The notes below the pieces were generated by a model. The model ran no database searches, was not told the DNA's origin, and saw only the letters and a list, made by a program, of their open reading frames with translations. A program made the position numbers and the translations under genes. Shown here one piece after another: positions 42,232 through 54,800 of a DNA stretch of 64,000 bases. The stretch is from Coix lacryma-jobi var. lacryma-jobi (taxonomy: Eukaryota > Streptophyta > Magnoliopsida > Poales > Poaceae), in the NCBI GenBank assembly GCA_009763385.1, contig CM019827.1:89760314-89824313 (forward strand). The letters are read 5' to 3'. The first letter of the stretch is position 1, and the number at the start of each line of letters is the position of its first letter.

Positions 42232-43791
42232 GGTTTAGCAGAGAGATCAGTTACAGCGGCAGCCTGCGCCAAAAGTTAGGGAAGATGAAACTCGTGATGC
42301 GTTTCGTCACGCGGAGGCGCAAAGGAGGCAAACTGGAAAGGAAATTCAGGAACTGCGAAGGGCTGGAGGAGGCCCGATCCTAATAATTCAAGAAAATGTG
42401 TTCGTGCCAAGGCGAGGGCAGTAACCAGCTTTCGACAATGCAATCGACGAAACCTCCCCGCTTTCAAGAGAATTGCAAGCCCATCTGTGGCCGCTCAACT
42501 ACAAGCCACACATTCCGACTTTCGACGCCAAGGCGAATCCACGCAAATTCTTGTCGAGCTATGAGACAACCGTCTTTTCGGCAAGCGGGGACAATCAGGC
42601 TCTAGCAAAATCTCTCATTCTGGCAGTGGTAGACGTGGCTCAGGATTGGTACACGACCCTCAAGCCACTATCCATCTATTCGTTAGCTCAGTTGAAGGCC
42701 CGCCACTTTCCAGGATTCCGGCGGATGTCAAGACCACACGAGACCTCATGAACTGCACCAGCAAGACGATGAACCTTTATTCGAATACCTCAAGTGCTTC
42801 ATCTAGCTAAAAGCTCAAGCTCCGAATGTGCCGAAATCCGCGGTAATTGCAGCAGCCACCGAAGGTTTGGGAACCGGGTAGTGCGCCGCCCACTTGTCTA
42901 GAGAACCGCCGAAAACTGTCAAGGAATTGTTCGATGTGATGAACGCATATGCAAGGTCAGATGATGACATTCGGCGATGCAAAGCCACCCGTTGATGCAG
43001 AGACAAGCGACGAAAGCAAGTCGACCGCCCCTAGTGCTGAATCAAAGATTGGTTAGACCCTTCCGGTCAATCAACACTCTGCAGGAAGAACGAAGAACCA
43101 GCGCAGTCAGTGGCGGGCGGGAGAGAGGCCGAAAATGGCCAATTTTTAGCCCCAAAGGGGTTTCGATCAACTTTCCGCGGAGGGTGGGCGGAAGGACAGG
43201 ACGTGGCGGCCAAGATGGTAGAGGCCGTGGAAGAGGAGCCAAGCCACCGTATTGCATCATCTGCGATGGCAATTTCGGCCACACCACCCGAGAATGTAAA
43301 CACAGCAAGATGGCGAAAGAGCTAAAAGACAAGGATCAAGCTTTAGCTTCCGGCGAGATTTCCAAGCATGTCTTCCATAATTCACAAGATATGGCAGTAG
43401 GAGCCGCATCGAGCCACAATTACGCAAACCACACCTATGCATCACCCGCAGTACATGCCCCCCCCAGAATTTACACTGTACAATTCGGCGTATCAGGGTT
43501 ACCAGTTCCCAGTCTTGCGCCACAGTCTGTGGCAGTTTCGTCGCCCATGCACTATTAGCGCCAGCCAACACCGCCGCCAGCGCTTCCGGCTCAAGCCCAA
43601 CCCAGGGGCAGCCACCTCAACCCAGTTACCAGCAGGGGCAGGAGGTTGAAAATGAAACCAGCGCAATCAACAACATTCTTCCGTCAAGAGCCACATTTTC
43701 GCCATCATGGGCGGATCCAACTTGGAGCACGAAAGCAAAAGGGCAAGAAGGATTATCATCGAAGAGTTCAAATGGATCACCACAGGCTCCC
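42232..43791 (+). pseudogene. gag of Tat-lineage element
   Basis: Fragments in three frames: an Arg/Gln-rich helix (42250-42380), IPTFDAKANPRKFLSSYETTV and AKSLILAVVDVAQDWYTTLKP (capsid, 42505-42675), QLKARHFPGF, then EPPKTVKELFDVMNAYARS, a Gly/Arg-rich linker (43160-43230), and a knuckle CIICDGNFGHTTREC (about 43253-43297) followed by a Lys-rich helix. The knuckle has five residues between the second Cys and His instead of four. The 3' end (GGSNLEHESKRARRIIIEEF-like, about 43708-43770) leads toward protease, where the copia is inserted. The protein would build the particle. Many frame breaks. Confidence 0.8.
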
Positions 43792-44816
43792 TGAAGGGTC
43801 GAGATGGCGGACTAGAGGGGGGGTGAATAGTCCTTTTTAAAATTAATCGCACCGGCTAACCGAAAAAAATGCGGAATTAAAACTATCGGTCTAGCCAAGA
43901 CTACACCCCTCTACTTATACTCTATGACACCTTATAAAAGATCCTAAACAATGCAAATAAGGTGTCGGGCTAGCTAAAGCTCACCTAACCAATTCTAGAA
44001 GCAAGGTCACAAATCCTATGCAACTAGTACTTAAGCACGAGGGAGCTCCTACACAAGCCACTAAGCAAAAGCGCGAAGCCTAAGCTCACTAGCAATGCTC
44101 AATAACAAGGCTACACAAGCCAAATTAGAGAGCTCAACTTAGCTACACAAACTAAGCAATGTGACTAGCAAGACTACAAGTCAACTAGTCACTCATGGGA
44201 TCAACTCTATGCTACACAAGCAAGATAGCTACACAAGCACAATATGTATGAAAGTAAATACAAGCTTGTGTAAGGAGATTGCAAACCACCGAGAAGAGTA
44301 GACAATGTTGACACGGTGATTTTTCCCGAGGTTCACTTGGTTGCCACCAAGCTAGTCCCCGTTGTGTCGACCACACACTTGGTAGTTCGGCGGCTAATAG
44401 GCACCACACCTAGCTCGACACTCGAGCGCCGCAAGAACTCACCCACAAGTGAGGGTAACTCAATGACACGCGCAATCCACTAGAGTTGCTCTTCGCGATC
44501 CCCGCGGGGCGAGCACAATGCCCTCACAATCCTTCTCCGGAGCCACGCACAATCTTCACGCGGGCTTCACGACGGAGACTCGATCACCAAGCCGTCTAGG
44601 AGGTGGCAACCTCCAAGAGTAATAAGCACCACCGGCTTGCAACTCGAACACCTAGTGCCACTCGATGCTATCTCTCAAAGCAACGCACTAGGATCACTCT
44701 CTCACACAATCGGATGAGCAATAAAGCATATGTGTTAGAGGGCTCCCAAGCACATCCACACAAGCCACCAAGGCTTTGGAGTGCTCCACCCACGGCCCAA
44801 AGCCGGCCTCAACGAC

Positions 44817-44824
44817 TATATATA
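44817..44824 (-). promoter_or_regulatory. TATA box of copia-type LTR
   Basis: TATATATA in GGCTATATATAGTCG on the minus strand, just downstream (in element sense) of the CGGTACTACCG array. The identical site in the other LTR is at 52122-52129. Confidence 0.7.
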
Positions 44825-44877
44825 GCCTCAATGGCCAACTAGCCGTTATGCCCCTTCACTGGGCATTCTGCGCTCCG

Positions 44878-45435
44878 GTCGGTAGTACCGACCCCTCCTG
44901 GGCGGTACTACCGGCTTAGTCAAACTAGCGTTACCTCACATCGCGCAGATTTAGGCAAACCACCGACCCCTGGTCGGTTCCTCCGAGGTCGGTAGTACCG
45001 AGGTCATGGCGGTACTACCGCCAGGCCAAAATCGCCGCGACCAGAGAGCTCTGCGAAAAAAACAGCCACTACCGACCTTGCGTCGGTACCACCGCGGGCG
45101 GTAGTACCGAGGTAATGGCGGTACTACCGCCAGGCCATTTTCAACTCAAACCAGAGAGCTCCGCAAACTTGGTTACTACCGGCCATAGGTCGGTACCACC
45201 GCGGGCGGTAGTACCGAGGTAATGGCGGTACTCCGGCAAGCTATTTTCGAAAACAACAGAGAGCCTCGCGAGACTCCTCAGGGCCACAGTACCACCGACC
45301 ATCCGGTCGGTACCACCGCCGGCGGTAGTACGAGGTAATGGCGGTACCACCGCCAGGCAAAACCGCTTCGGTCAGAGAGGTCTGCGCGCTGCATCCTTGG
45401 GCGGTACCACCGACAACCCAGGGTCGGTACCACCG
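44878..45435. repeat. Array of GGTCGGTAGTACCGACC / GGCGGTACTACCGCC motifs
   Basis: More than fifteen self-complementary motifs of 15-17 bp with a one-base centre, interspersed with CAGAGAGCTC.GC spacers in a loose period of about 110 bp. The same array is in the 5' LTR at about 52180-52745. Confidence 0.9.
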
Positions 45436-46252
45436 ACAACACACAGAAAACTTCATTTTCATCTCCGAGTTGATCCAAACCAACTCCAACAACTTCCCTT
45501 TGCAAATGTGCTAACACCAACAAGTGTACAACATCATGTGCATGTGTGTTAGCATTTTCACAAACATTTTCAAAGGATTTTCACTTGCTCTCACCACGCC
45601 ACTCGATCTTAGTAACATCGCAAAGTTAGATCGCTCAAGTGGCACTAGATGACCGATATGCAAACAAGTTTGCTCCTCTTAATAGTACGGCCATCTATCC
45701 TAAACCCGGTCATAATCTTCTCTACACACCTATGACCGGTGAAATGAAATGCCCTACAAATATACCTTTGCCTTGCGCATTCCATTCCATCTCCTCGGTG
45801 TTGATGCAACACATGCACCAACCTATCTTCAAATGATATGATCCACTTCATATCATCACATGGCCTCCATGGTCCATCGATCTTGACATCACTTGCTCTT
45901 CACCATCGCTTCGTCCTTCGGCGCCAAGTCTTGCTTAAGCCTCCCGACACTCGGTACCAACGGCTTCAAAGCCTCAACTTGCCCTTCACCTTCGCAACCG
46001 GTCCATCAAGCCAAGTCTTGCCTTGATCTTCTTCATCTTAGCCATATGACCACATGTCATGTCACATATGCATTAAGCTCCTTCTTCATCTTCATGCATG
46101 AGCATTCAACATCCTCCAAGCCATTCTCCTCTATGGCATATGTTGCTCACACATGATCACCTGTGGACTAATCACCTGTGTAATTCACTTTAAACACATA
46201 TTAGTCCACCTAAGTTGTCACTCAATTACCAAAACCAAACAAGGACCTTTCA

Positions 46253-49200
46253 ATCTCCCCCTTTTTGGTAATTGATGACAACTCTACAAAGATATGGAAA
46301 TTAAGCTCCTTTGGATTCTATGTTACTTATCCAACATTAAGACCATATACGAGAATTTGGATAAGCACCATACAATCCGACTTTGTAGTGTTAACTCCCC
46401 CTACATGTGTGCTCAAATGGTTTGGTTCAAGCTTGCACACATGCATAAATATGAAATTGTGGGAGTGTTAGCACTACTAAGTGATGCTAAGGTATACATG
46501 ATGAAATTTTACCTTTGAAGCGTGCATACCACATTTTGATTCATCCTTAGCATCGAAGAGTAGCTAGACATCATAAAAACTAGAAAACCCCGTGAGATCA
46601 ACATTAATAGCAAGGGTCTAGTTTTGCATTAAAAGCACAAGTCTAGCTATTAACCTATGCATGCTAGTTATCAATTCATCAATTAAATCCTATAACTAGC
46701 ATACACCACACAAGCATGCATATAAAATTTTAAAACTTATGCAATGCAAGCAAGCACATGATTATGCACATATCAAATGCAACAACCAAGTTCATGAGCT
46801 TGCTCCCCCTACTTGTGTGCTCTCATTGTCCAAGAATTTTGTTCCTTCAATCTTGCTCCCTCTTGATCCATGTCCATCTTCTTTTCTCCCTCTTTGTCCT
46901 TGACATATCATAATTGACATATCTTTTCCATAACTTCTCCCCCTTTGTCATCAATGACCATAAAAGGTATGCTCTTTTCTCACAAAGGGTGACACTAGGG
47001 TAGATGGATGATACTTGAGTCTTCATTTTGATGGACACCACCATATGTGTTGGAATGATACCATGTGTAGGATCTTTGACCTTGATACCAATAGGTGGGG
47101 CACCTCCCTGTGTCATAGCATGGGTCATCCACTTGATAAGCTTGAGCTTTTGTTGGTGATGGATCTTTGCTTGATTTGATCACTTAAAGTTGAGGATCAC
47201 TTGAAGTCTTGTAGGATACCACTTGAATAAAAGTTTAACTTGATATCCATTTGCATTATTTCTTCTTCTTGAACTCTTGTCGTCTTCATGAGCTTTTATT
47301 TGTGACTTGAACTAGGCAATATTGCATAAGATATCTAACTCGGTTTGCTCTAGAGTAAGCTTCTTCACACATCTTTCAATGGTTATCTTACTCATGTTGA
47401 ATTAGACACTTGAATGTCATCTTCTAGATCAAGTACTTGGGTTCACTAGCTCATGAACAAATTCACATACTATCCACTAGATCATAGTCAATCAAGCAAT
47501 AGTGGTAGGCTATGAATTTAAACTTTTCAATTGTTATGCATGATCCTATTGAGCATGTACTATATGCACTAACCGCATACTAGTAAGGGATGAATATGAT
47601 CATGCACATTACAATGATACCTTTGCTATCTTGGAGTAGAGGATAGTCATTTGATTCCAATTAAGCTCCAAATAGCAATGTGAAGTCCATGGTGAAGACC
47701 AATATATACCAATTGATAGAACAAATCTTCACTCATATGATTAAGTGCGCTATCTTGTTGTGGTTGGCTTGCTTCTTCATTTGAACATAGCTTGCATATG
47801 AATACCACTTGAATTGTCATGATTTGCTTTACTATCTTGCATGTTGCTTGCTTTGCTTGGTCAATCCTTTCATTGCTTCAACTAAGCATCTCAAATATCC
47901 TTTGAATCACCACTTCCATATTAGCCTTCCAAGTATCATACTTGGTTAACCTACCAAAGGCGGCAAGCCCCTACAAAAGGGAGAAGTGACCTCTCTCCAA
48001 AGAACCATCCTTGATACTCACTTGAATTGACCTTGTTTGATTGATCCAATTAAACTTTCTGAAAATGTGACTTTGAATTCCTCTTTGAGTCCTTTTCTTT
48101 CTTCCAAATGATCTTCAATTTGATACTAGAGCTTGATCTTTATCTTCATCTTGATGTTGGTCTTGATCTTCAATTTGAGTACCAAATGTGTGCCAAATAC
48201 ACTTCCCAATCACATGAACTTGTACTCATATTTGCCATACTTCTAGCTCATCTCAAAACCAAACATAGGTCCCTCAACCACTTTATAAACATGATTCCAA
48301 CTTGAGGCCTTTCAATCAAAGTGACTCTAAATCAATCCAATATTTGTCACTTTTCTGGCAGATTCTGTCCTTCTCAAAGAAACATGCTTATCTCCAAAAA
48401 TATAAGTCTATGACTATGAAATTGGTGGAGATGTGCCTCTCTAAGTGTTCTAGCAGCCATAAAAATTTGAGCTTCATTGGCTTTCTAGATTGCTACCAGA
48501 TTTCAATTCTTTCCATAGTACTACATGCTGAAAACTGCTGCACAATAGTTGACAAGATCTACTCCAAAACCAAAGTACATCTTATCCAATAATCATGAAT
48601 TTTGCACAGCGACTAATATCACAAGTGTAGAGCATGTGTACCAAATTTCAAGCCAATCCAAATAGATTTGATCATTCAAACATGGCTATTATCACAGCTA
48701 GCTCAGATTTCAGATTTTGACAACTTTGAGCAATTGAGCTATACTCTACCAATTGAATCAAACTTGAGCTAAACTTGTTTGAACATCAACACAAGACATA
48801 TATCCATTCAAACCACTTACTAAAGAAGTCTCATGAACATATCCAATCAAACTAACTCAAAACTTGATCACTAAGCAATTTATCCATTCAATCACCTTAT
48901 AGCAAGCAACATATGCATATATATCCAATTCAATTAACTCATATGCACCCAAATGAATATGATCAACTAGAAATATACCTTTGTAAATCATGATCATCCA
49001 ATAGCAAGCTTCTACTCAATTTGATTGCAAGCCTTCAAATAATTCCAATAAGATCACCACAACTAGAATGTGACACTTGTATGTTGTAGCACATTTGGAC
49101 TTCACTTGACTTGACTTGGCATTGGGTTTGGATATCACTAAGCTTCATTACTTGACTCAATCATATAATGAACAATATGAAATCAATTGAATCAAGTCTC

Positions 49201-49400
49201 CAATGCCATGGTACCTACAACAATCATCCACTTTTTGATGGTACCCAAACTAGTTTGGGTCCTCTCAAGTTAGCAGCAACATACTTAGGCATAGCCTTAG
49301 TATGAGTAGCGGGATGAGTTGCAATAGTATCCTTAGAGGTACCATTTCATCCTTCTAAGCATATATTATCATCAATTGAAATAGGCTTAGAAGTCATACC
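46253..49400 (-). mobile_element. Long non-coding interior of copia-type element
   Basis: About 3.1 kb of AT-rich sequence, with no domain recognised on either strand. It starts (plus-strand left side) with the polypurine tract AAAAAGGGGGAGAT in element sense. Reading frames are short and lack any pol motif. It contains clusters of CTTGATTTGA-like words and purine-rich GGGGGAGTTA-type pieces (for example 46396-46406). Confidence 0.75.
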
Positions 49401-49419
49401 TAGGGGACATGAATGAGCC

Positions 49420-51041
49420 ATGTGTCCCTTTCCCGGCATGAGTAGCAACTTCTCTTGGATTGAGCCTTCTCTTCTTTGCTCATTTGTTGCTTCTCATTGC
49501 CTTGCCTCTCATGAGTTGCTTGAGCCTTCTTCTCAAGCTTGTTAGGACACTTCGAGGCAAGTGTCCCATGTCACCACACTGTAGCACATTGATGTGAGCC
49601 AAATCTTTCTTCTTTTCTTCATTCTGCTCATCATCATCTTGGCATCATGGATATGAGTTGGATGCCTTGCTCTTCCGCCCCTTCTTGTTTTCTTCTTCTT
49701 CATCAAGTCACCATCATGATGGTTGTTCTTGATTTGAGCTTGGGGCTTCTTCTTGTTGGGGCAAGCCTTTGCAAGATGTCCCATCTCATGGCATTGATAG
49801 CACATGAAATGAGATAGCTTTTCTTGTTCTGCTTCTTCATTTCTTTTCATGTCTTCTCTTGCCCCATCTCTTGCCTTTGACATTGCTCTTGTGAAGCCAA
49901 TGCCACTCTTGTCACCATAGCTTCTTTGATTCTTCATTATGTGCTCATAGGTGACCTTTGATTTACACCACCTCTCTAACTTGTTGCTCAAGTTCTTCAC
50001 TTCAAGTTGAGCTCATTGTTCTCCTTCAAAAGGTTAGTCTCACAAGACATAGAAGTAGAACAAGCATCTATTGTGAAGAACATGGCATAGATATTAAATC
50101 ATCACAAGAGGTGGATACATTCTTCTTGCCTACATCACAGGGTTAGCAACATTTTGCAATTGATCATTTGATCCATGTGATGAGCTCTCATTATTTTAAT
50201 TCTTTGAAAGCTCCTTAAGAGAGAGCCATACTTTTCAATAAATCATCATGTGAAGCTTTAAGAACATCAAGTAAGCGCTTATGTTCTTCACATGAGTTCT
50301 TTAGAAATGAGTTTTCATTTGTTAATTTCATTGTTTTATTTTCTCATTTTCTAAAGACATGGTCATGCTAGCAAGTCTACTAACAAGCTCATCATATGAA
50401 TCAACATGATCAACCACATTGCATTAAATACCTTGGTGTCACCTTGTGACATGAAGCAATGTGGCGATGGGCTTGTAGTAGTATCACGATCATCGCCCGA
50501 GCATGAGCCATCATTACCATCAAGTGTGCTTGAGGTTGAATCATCACTTGCATCACTTGAGGCATCATCTTCCATCTTGTCAAGTGTGCTTGAAGTATTT
50601 TCATTGATGCATCACTTGAACATGAGGTGGAGCAATCTTCCACAACAACTATGTTGCGGTCATGCTCAACATCCTCATGTACCACCGGTTAATCCTCCTT
50701 TATGAACTTGCCATCATCAAACGTGGAGGGATCACCGAAGGTGGTCTTGATGGATTCCCACATCTCATGGGCGGTCCCTTTGGAGTTGATCTTATAAAAC
50801 AACTCAAAACTCAATGCATCCATTAGATAACAATAAGCATTTGCATCAAGTTCAAAGAGATCCTTTTGAGCTTTGGTGAGATTTCTATGGTCCAAAACAT
50901 GAGTGAGACCACTAGTGATAATCCACCAAAACTTTGGCCCCTTTGCACGAAAATGATCAAGCATATGGTGTTTCCATTGTGCAAAGTGTGTGCCATCAAA
51001 AATATGTGTATCACACAATCATCTAGCCCACTAGACGCCAT
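49420..51041 (-). pseudogene. gag-like protein with two to three zinc knuckles
   Basis: Start ATG at 51041 (MASSGLDD). One frame change later it reads HIFDGTHFAQWKHHMLDHFRAKGPKFWWI, LTKAQKDLFELDANAYCYLMDALSFELFYKINSKGTAHEMWESIKTTFG: the copia gag core (UBN2 type). Downstream are an acidic Ser/Asp-rich stretch (50575-50400), a coiled part, and knuckles: CYQCHEMGHLAKAC (about 49800-49760, complete CCHC), a second broken one near 49580 (VLQCGDMGHL-like), and a third near 49450 (CYSCRE..GHMAHSC) with one base missing. The gag would assemble particles that package the element RNA. Several frame breaks. No pol frame follows. Confidence 0.75.
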
Positions 51042-51078
51042 CCTCTCGGGTCGGTGAAGACCACAAATGAGAGACCTT

Positions 51079-51090
51079 GCTCCGATACCA
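51079..51090 (-). promoter_or_regulatory. Primer-binding site, tRNA-Met with one mismatch
   Basis: TGGTATCGGAGC on the minus strand, two bases from the LTR end. It differs from the canonical TGGTATCAGAGC at one position. Confidence 0.88.
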
Positions 51091-51092
51091 AT

Positions 51093-53573
51093 TGAAGGGT
51101 CGAGATGGCGGACTAGAGGGGGGGTGAATAGTCCTTTTTAAAATTAATCGCACGGCTAACCGAAATAAATGCGGAATTAAAACTATCGGTCTAGCCAAGA
51201 CTACACCCCTCTACTTATACTCTATGACACCTTATAAAAGATCCTAAACAATGCAAATAAGGTGTCGGGCTAGCTAAAGCTCACCTAACCAATTCTAGAA
51301 GCAAGGTCACACAATCCTATGCAACTAGTACTTTAAGCACGAGGGAGCTCCTACACAAGCCACTAAGCAAAAGCGCGAAGCCTAAGCTCACTAGCAATGC
51401 TCAATAACAAGGCTACACAAGCCAAATTAGAGAGCTCAACTTAGCTACACAAACTAAGCAATGTGACTAGCAAGACTACAAGTCAACTAGTCACTCATGG
51501 GATCAACTCTATGCTACACAAGCAAGATAGCTACACAAGCACAATATGTATGAAAGTAAATACAAGCTTGTGTAAGGAGATTGCAAACCACCGAGAAGAG
51601 TAGACAATGTTGACACGGTGATTTTTCCCCGAGGTTCACTTGGTTGCCACCAAGCTAGTCCCGTTGTGTCGACCACACACTTTGGTAGTTCGGCGGCTAA
51701 TAGGCACCACACCTAGCTCGACACTCGAGCGCCGCAAGAACTCACCCACAAGTGAGGGTAACTCAATGACACGCGCAATCCACTAGAGTTGCTCTTCGCG
51801 ATCCCCGCGGGGCGAGCACAATGCCCCTCACATCCTTCTCCGGAGCCACGCACAATCTTCACGCGGGCTTCACGACGGAGACTCGATCACCAAGCCGTCT
51901 AGGAGGTGGCAACCTCCAAGAGTAATAAGCACCACGGCTTGCAACTCGAACACCTAGTGCCACTCGATGCTATCTCTCAAAGCAACGCACTAGGATCACT
52001 CTCTCACACAATCGGATGAGCAATAAAGCATATGTGTGTTAGAGGGCTCCCAAGCACATCCACACAAGCCACCAAGGCTTTGGAGTGCTCCAACCCACGG
52101 CCCAAAGCCGGCCTCAACGACTATATATAGCCTCAATGGCCAACTAGCCGTTATGCCCTTCACTGGGCATTCTGCGCTCCGGTCGGTAGTACCGACCCTC
52201 CTGGCGGTACTACGGCTTAGTCAAACTAGCCGTTACCTCACATCGCGCAGATTTAGGCAAACCACCGACCCTGGTCGGTTCCTCCGAGGTCGGTAGTACC
52301 GAGGTCATGGCGGTACTACCGCCAGGCCAAAATCGCCGCGACCAGAGAGCTCGCGAAAAAACAGCCACTACCGACTTGCGTCGGTACCACCGCGGGCGGT
52401 AGTACCGAGGTAATGGCGGTACTACCGCCAGGCCATTTTCAACTCAAACCAGAGAGCTCCGCAAACTTGGTTACTACCGGCATAGGTCGGTACCACCGCG
52501 GGCGGTAGTACCGAGGTAATGGCGGTACTACCGGCAAGCTATTTTCGGAAACAACAGAGAGCCTCGCGAGACTCCTCAGGGCCACAGTACCACGACCATC
52601 CGGTCGGTACCACCGCCGGCGGTAGTAACGAGGTAATGGCGGTACCACCGCCAGGCCAAAACCGCTTCGGTCCAGAGAGGTCTGCGCGCTGCATCCTGGC
52701 GGCACCTCTTGGGCGGTACACCGACAACCCAGGGTCGGTACCACCGACAACACACAGAAAACTTCATTTTCATCTCCGAGTTGATCCAAACCAACTCCAA
52801 AAACTTCTCCTTTGCAAATGTGCTAACACCAACAAGTGTACAACATCATGTGCATGTGTGTTAGCATTTTCACAAACAATTTTCAAAGGATTTTCACTTG
52901 CTCTCACCACGCCACTCGATCTTAGTAACATCGCAAAGTTAGATCGCTCAAGTGGCACTAGATGACCGATATGCAAACAAGTTTGCTCCTCTTAATAGTA
53001 CGGCCATCTATCCTAAACCCGGTCATAATCTTCTCTACACACCTATGACGGGTGAAATGAAATGCCCTACTACAAATATACCTTTGCCTTGCGCATTCCA
53101 TTCCATCTCCTTCGGTGTTGATGCAACACATGCACCAACCTATCTTCAAATGATATGATCCACTTCATATCATCACATGGCCTCCATGGTCCATCGATCT
53201 TGACATCACTTGCTCTTCACCATCGCTTCGGTCCTTCGGCGCCAAGTCTTGCTTAAGCCTCCCGACACTCGGTACCAACGGCTTCAAAGCCTCAACTTGC
53301 CCTTCACCTTCGCAACCGGTCCATCAAGCCAAGTCTTGCCTTGATCTTCTTCATCTTAGCCATATGACCACATGTCATGTCACATATGCATTAAGCTCCT
53401 TCTTCATCTTCGCATGAGCATTTCAACATCCTCCAAGCCATTTCTCCTCTATGGCATATGTTGCTCACACATGATCACCTGTGGACTAATCACCTGTGTA
53501 ATTCACTTTAAACACATATTAGTCCACCTAAGTTGTCACTCATCCCCACCCAAAACCAAACAAGGGACTTTCA
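51093..53573 (-). mobile_element. 5' LTR of copia-type element
   Basis: 2481 bp, near copy of 43792-46252. It ends at the TSD CTCCC (53574-53578). TATA box at 52122-52129 on the minus strand. Confidence 0.92.
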
Positions 53574-53578
53574 CTCCC

Positions 53579-54800
53579 GCTGAACAGGCCAGCCTGGTCG
53601 TTAGCACCGATATGATGATTCGACGAATCGGATTTCAAAGTCGTGACTACCACATGTGATGCTTCGTCGCCACGACCAATGTGGCCGGTTTCACCCTGCA
53701 TAAACATCTTGATTGACACGGAAGCTCAGCAGACATCTTGTTCGTCAAGGCTATCGAAGCGATGGAATGTACAGGGCAGTTGGGACCCGCTGGCAATTCT
53801 TGAAAGGATTTGGAGGAAGAAAGATCGACGCTATCGTAAAGAAACAAATCCCAGTATCTTCGCCGAGGAGGAAGAGAGAGTACGCACGAAACGTGATGTT
53901 GATATAGTTAACATGGACACCTGTACACCACCATTTTCTGCAGGGGTTTCACCAACAAGTTCAATGTCATAATCAAACAAAGCTACCTATGTATGAAAAT
54001 GCCATCCCCTTTCGACATCATTTACCGTGCACGGAGATCAGCAAGCCTCAAGAAGAATTGAGAGCAGACAACCCCGGGCCAAAGCCCTTATAAATGAGGT
54101 AGCAAAGAAAGACGAAATGCAAGCAACCGCCGAAGAACACGCTATCGCCAGCTCGCCGGAATGTAAGGTCAGAGCAGTCGAAGAAACCGTAAGGATCCCA
54201 CTTATGGCTTCCAGGCCCGAAAGGGTTGTGCACATTGGGTCAGGCATGCCAGAAGGGGATGGAATGCTTTGGCATCTTTTCTAGCGGAGAACGAAGATAT
54301 TTTCACCTGTTCAGCAAACGACTTGCAAGGCGTCAACAGGGATCTCGCTCAGCATAGTTTGAATGTCGCAAGCGGCTCTAAGCCCAGAAAGCAAAAATTG
54401 AGAAAGATGTCAAACGAAAGGGCAGAGCAGACGCGCAAGGGCCGAAGTGCAGAGGCTACTTGACGCGGGAGTGATCCGACCAGTCCAGTACCCAAAGACT
54501 GGCAAACGTTGTCCTGGTGAAGAGAGAATGGAAAGAATGAAAAGCGATGTGCGTCGATTTCACCGACCTCAACAAATGTTGTCTGAAGGACCCGTATCCT
54601 TTGCCCCGCATCGACAAGCTCGTTGACATTGAAGCCGGTTGTAAAATTATGAGTCTACTAGATTGTTTTTCAGGTTATCACCAGATATGGCTCCATCCCG
54701 ACGATGAGGAGAAAACCAGTTTAATCACCCAACCGGCACATATTGCTATCGGCAGATGCCGGAAGGACTGCGGAACGCAGGCCCGACTTCTCGCAGATGA
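53579..54800 (+). pseudogene. Protease and partial RT of Tat-lineage element
   Basis: Resumes the Tat reading after the copia insertion: a region with STDMMIRRI...VATTNVAGFTLHK, then a D-T-G-S-S-A-D-I-L-F protease site split by a base insertion near 53717-53725. Linker pieces follow (VDIVNMDTCTPPFSAG). RT begins with FLAENEDIFTCSANDLQGVNRD, KLRKMSNERAEQTRKG, MCVDFTDLNKCCLKDPYPLPRIDKLVD and LLDCFSGYHQIWL. After a frame change (about 54735) PEGLRNAGPTFSQMTDKFF is seen, and then the sequence jumps directly to RNase H. The YxDD catalytic region and thumb are deleted, so no RT activity is possible. Confidence 0.8.

Larger units (their letters stand above)
43792..46252 (-). mobile_element. 3' LTR of copia-type element
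   Basis: 2461 bp. It holds an array of CGGTA.TACCG inverted motifs (44878-45435) and, on the minus strand, a TATA box at 44817-44824. Compared with the other LTR it differs mainly by single-base indels. Confidence 0.92.
43792..53573 (-). mobile_element. Complete copia-type element without pol, TSD CTCCC
   Basis: Two LTRs (43792-46252 and 51093-53573) in inverse orientation, TGAAAGGTCC...GACCCTTCA in element sense, flanked by CTCCC at 43787-43791 and 53574-53578. The PBS (51079-51090) and polypurine tract (46255-46266) are in place. The 4.8-kb interior codes only for a gag-like protein (49420-51041); the remaining 3.1 kb shows no protease, integrase, RT or RNase H. It is a non-autonomous element that would need enzymes in trans. 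The LTRs are nearly identical, so it is a young insertion within the Tat element. Confidence 0.92.

Noticed and set aside
46258..49400. Hidden pol region in the copia-type element
   Set aside because: Read in all frames for GKG, DDE, YVDD or RNase H motifs; none seen. Only short AT-rich frames.
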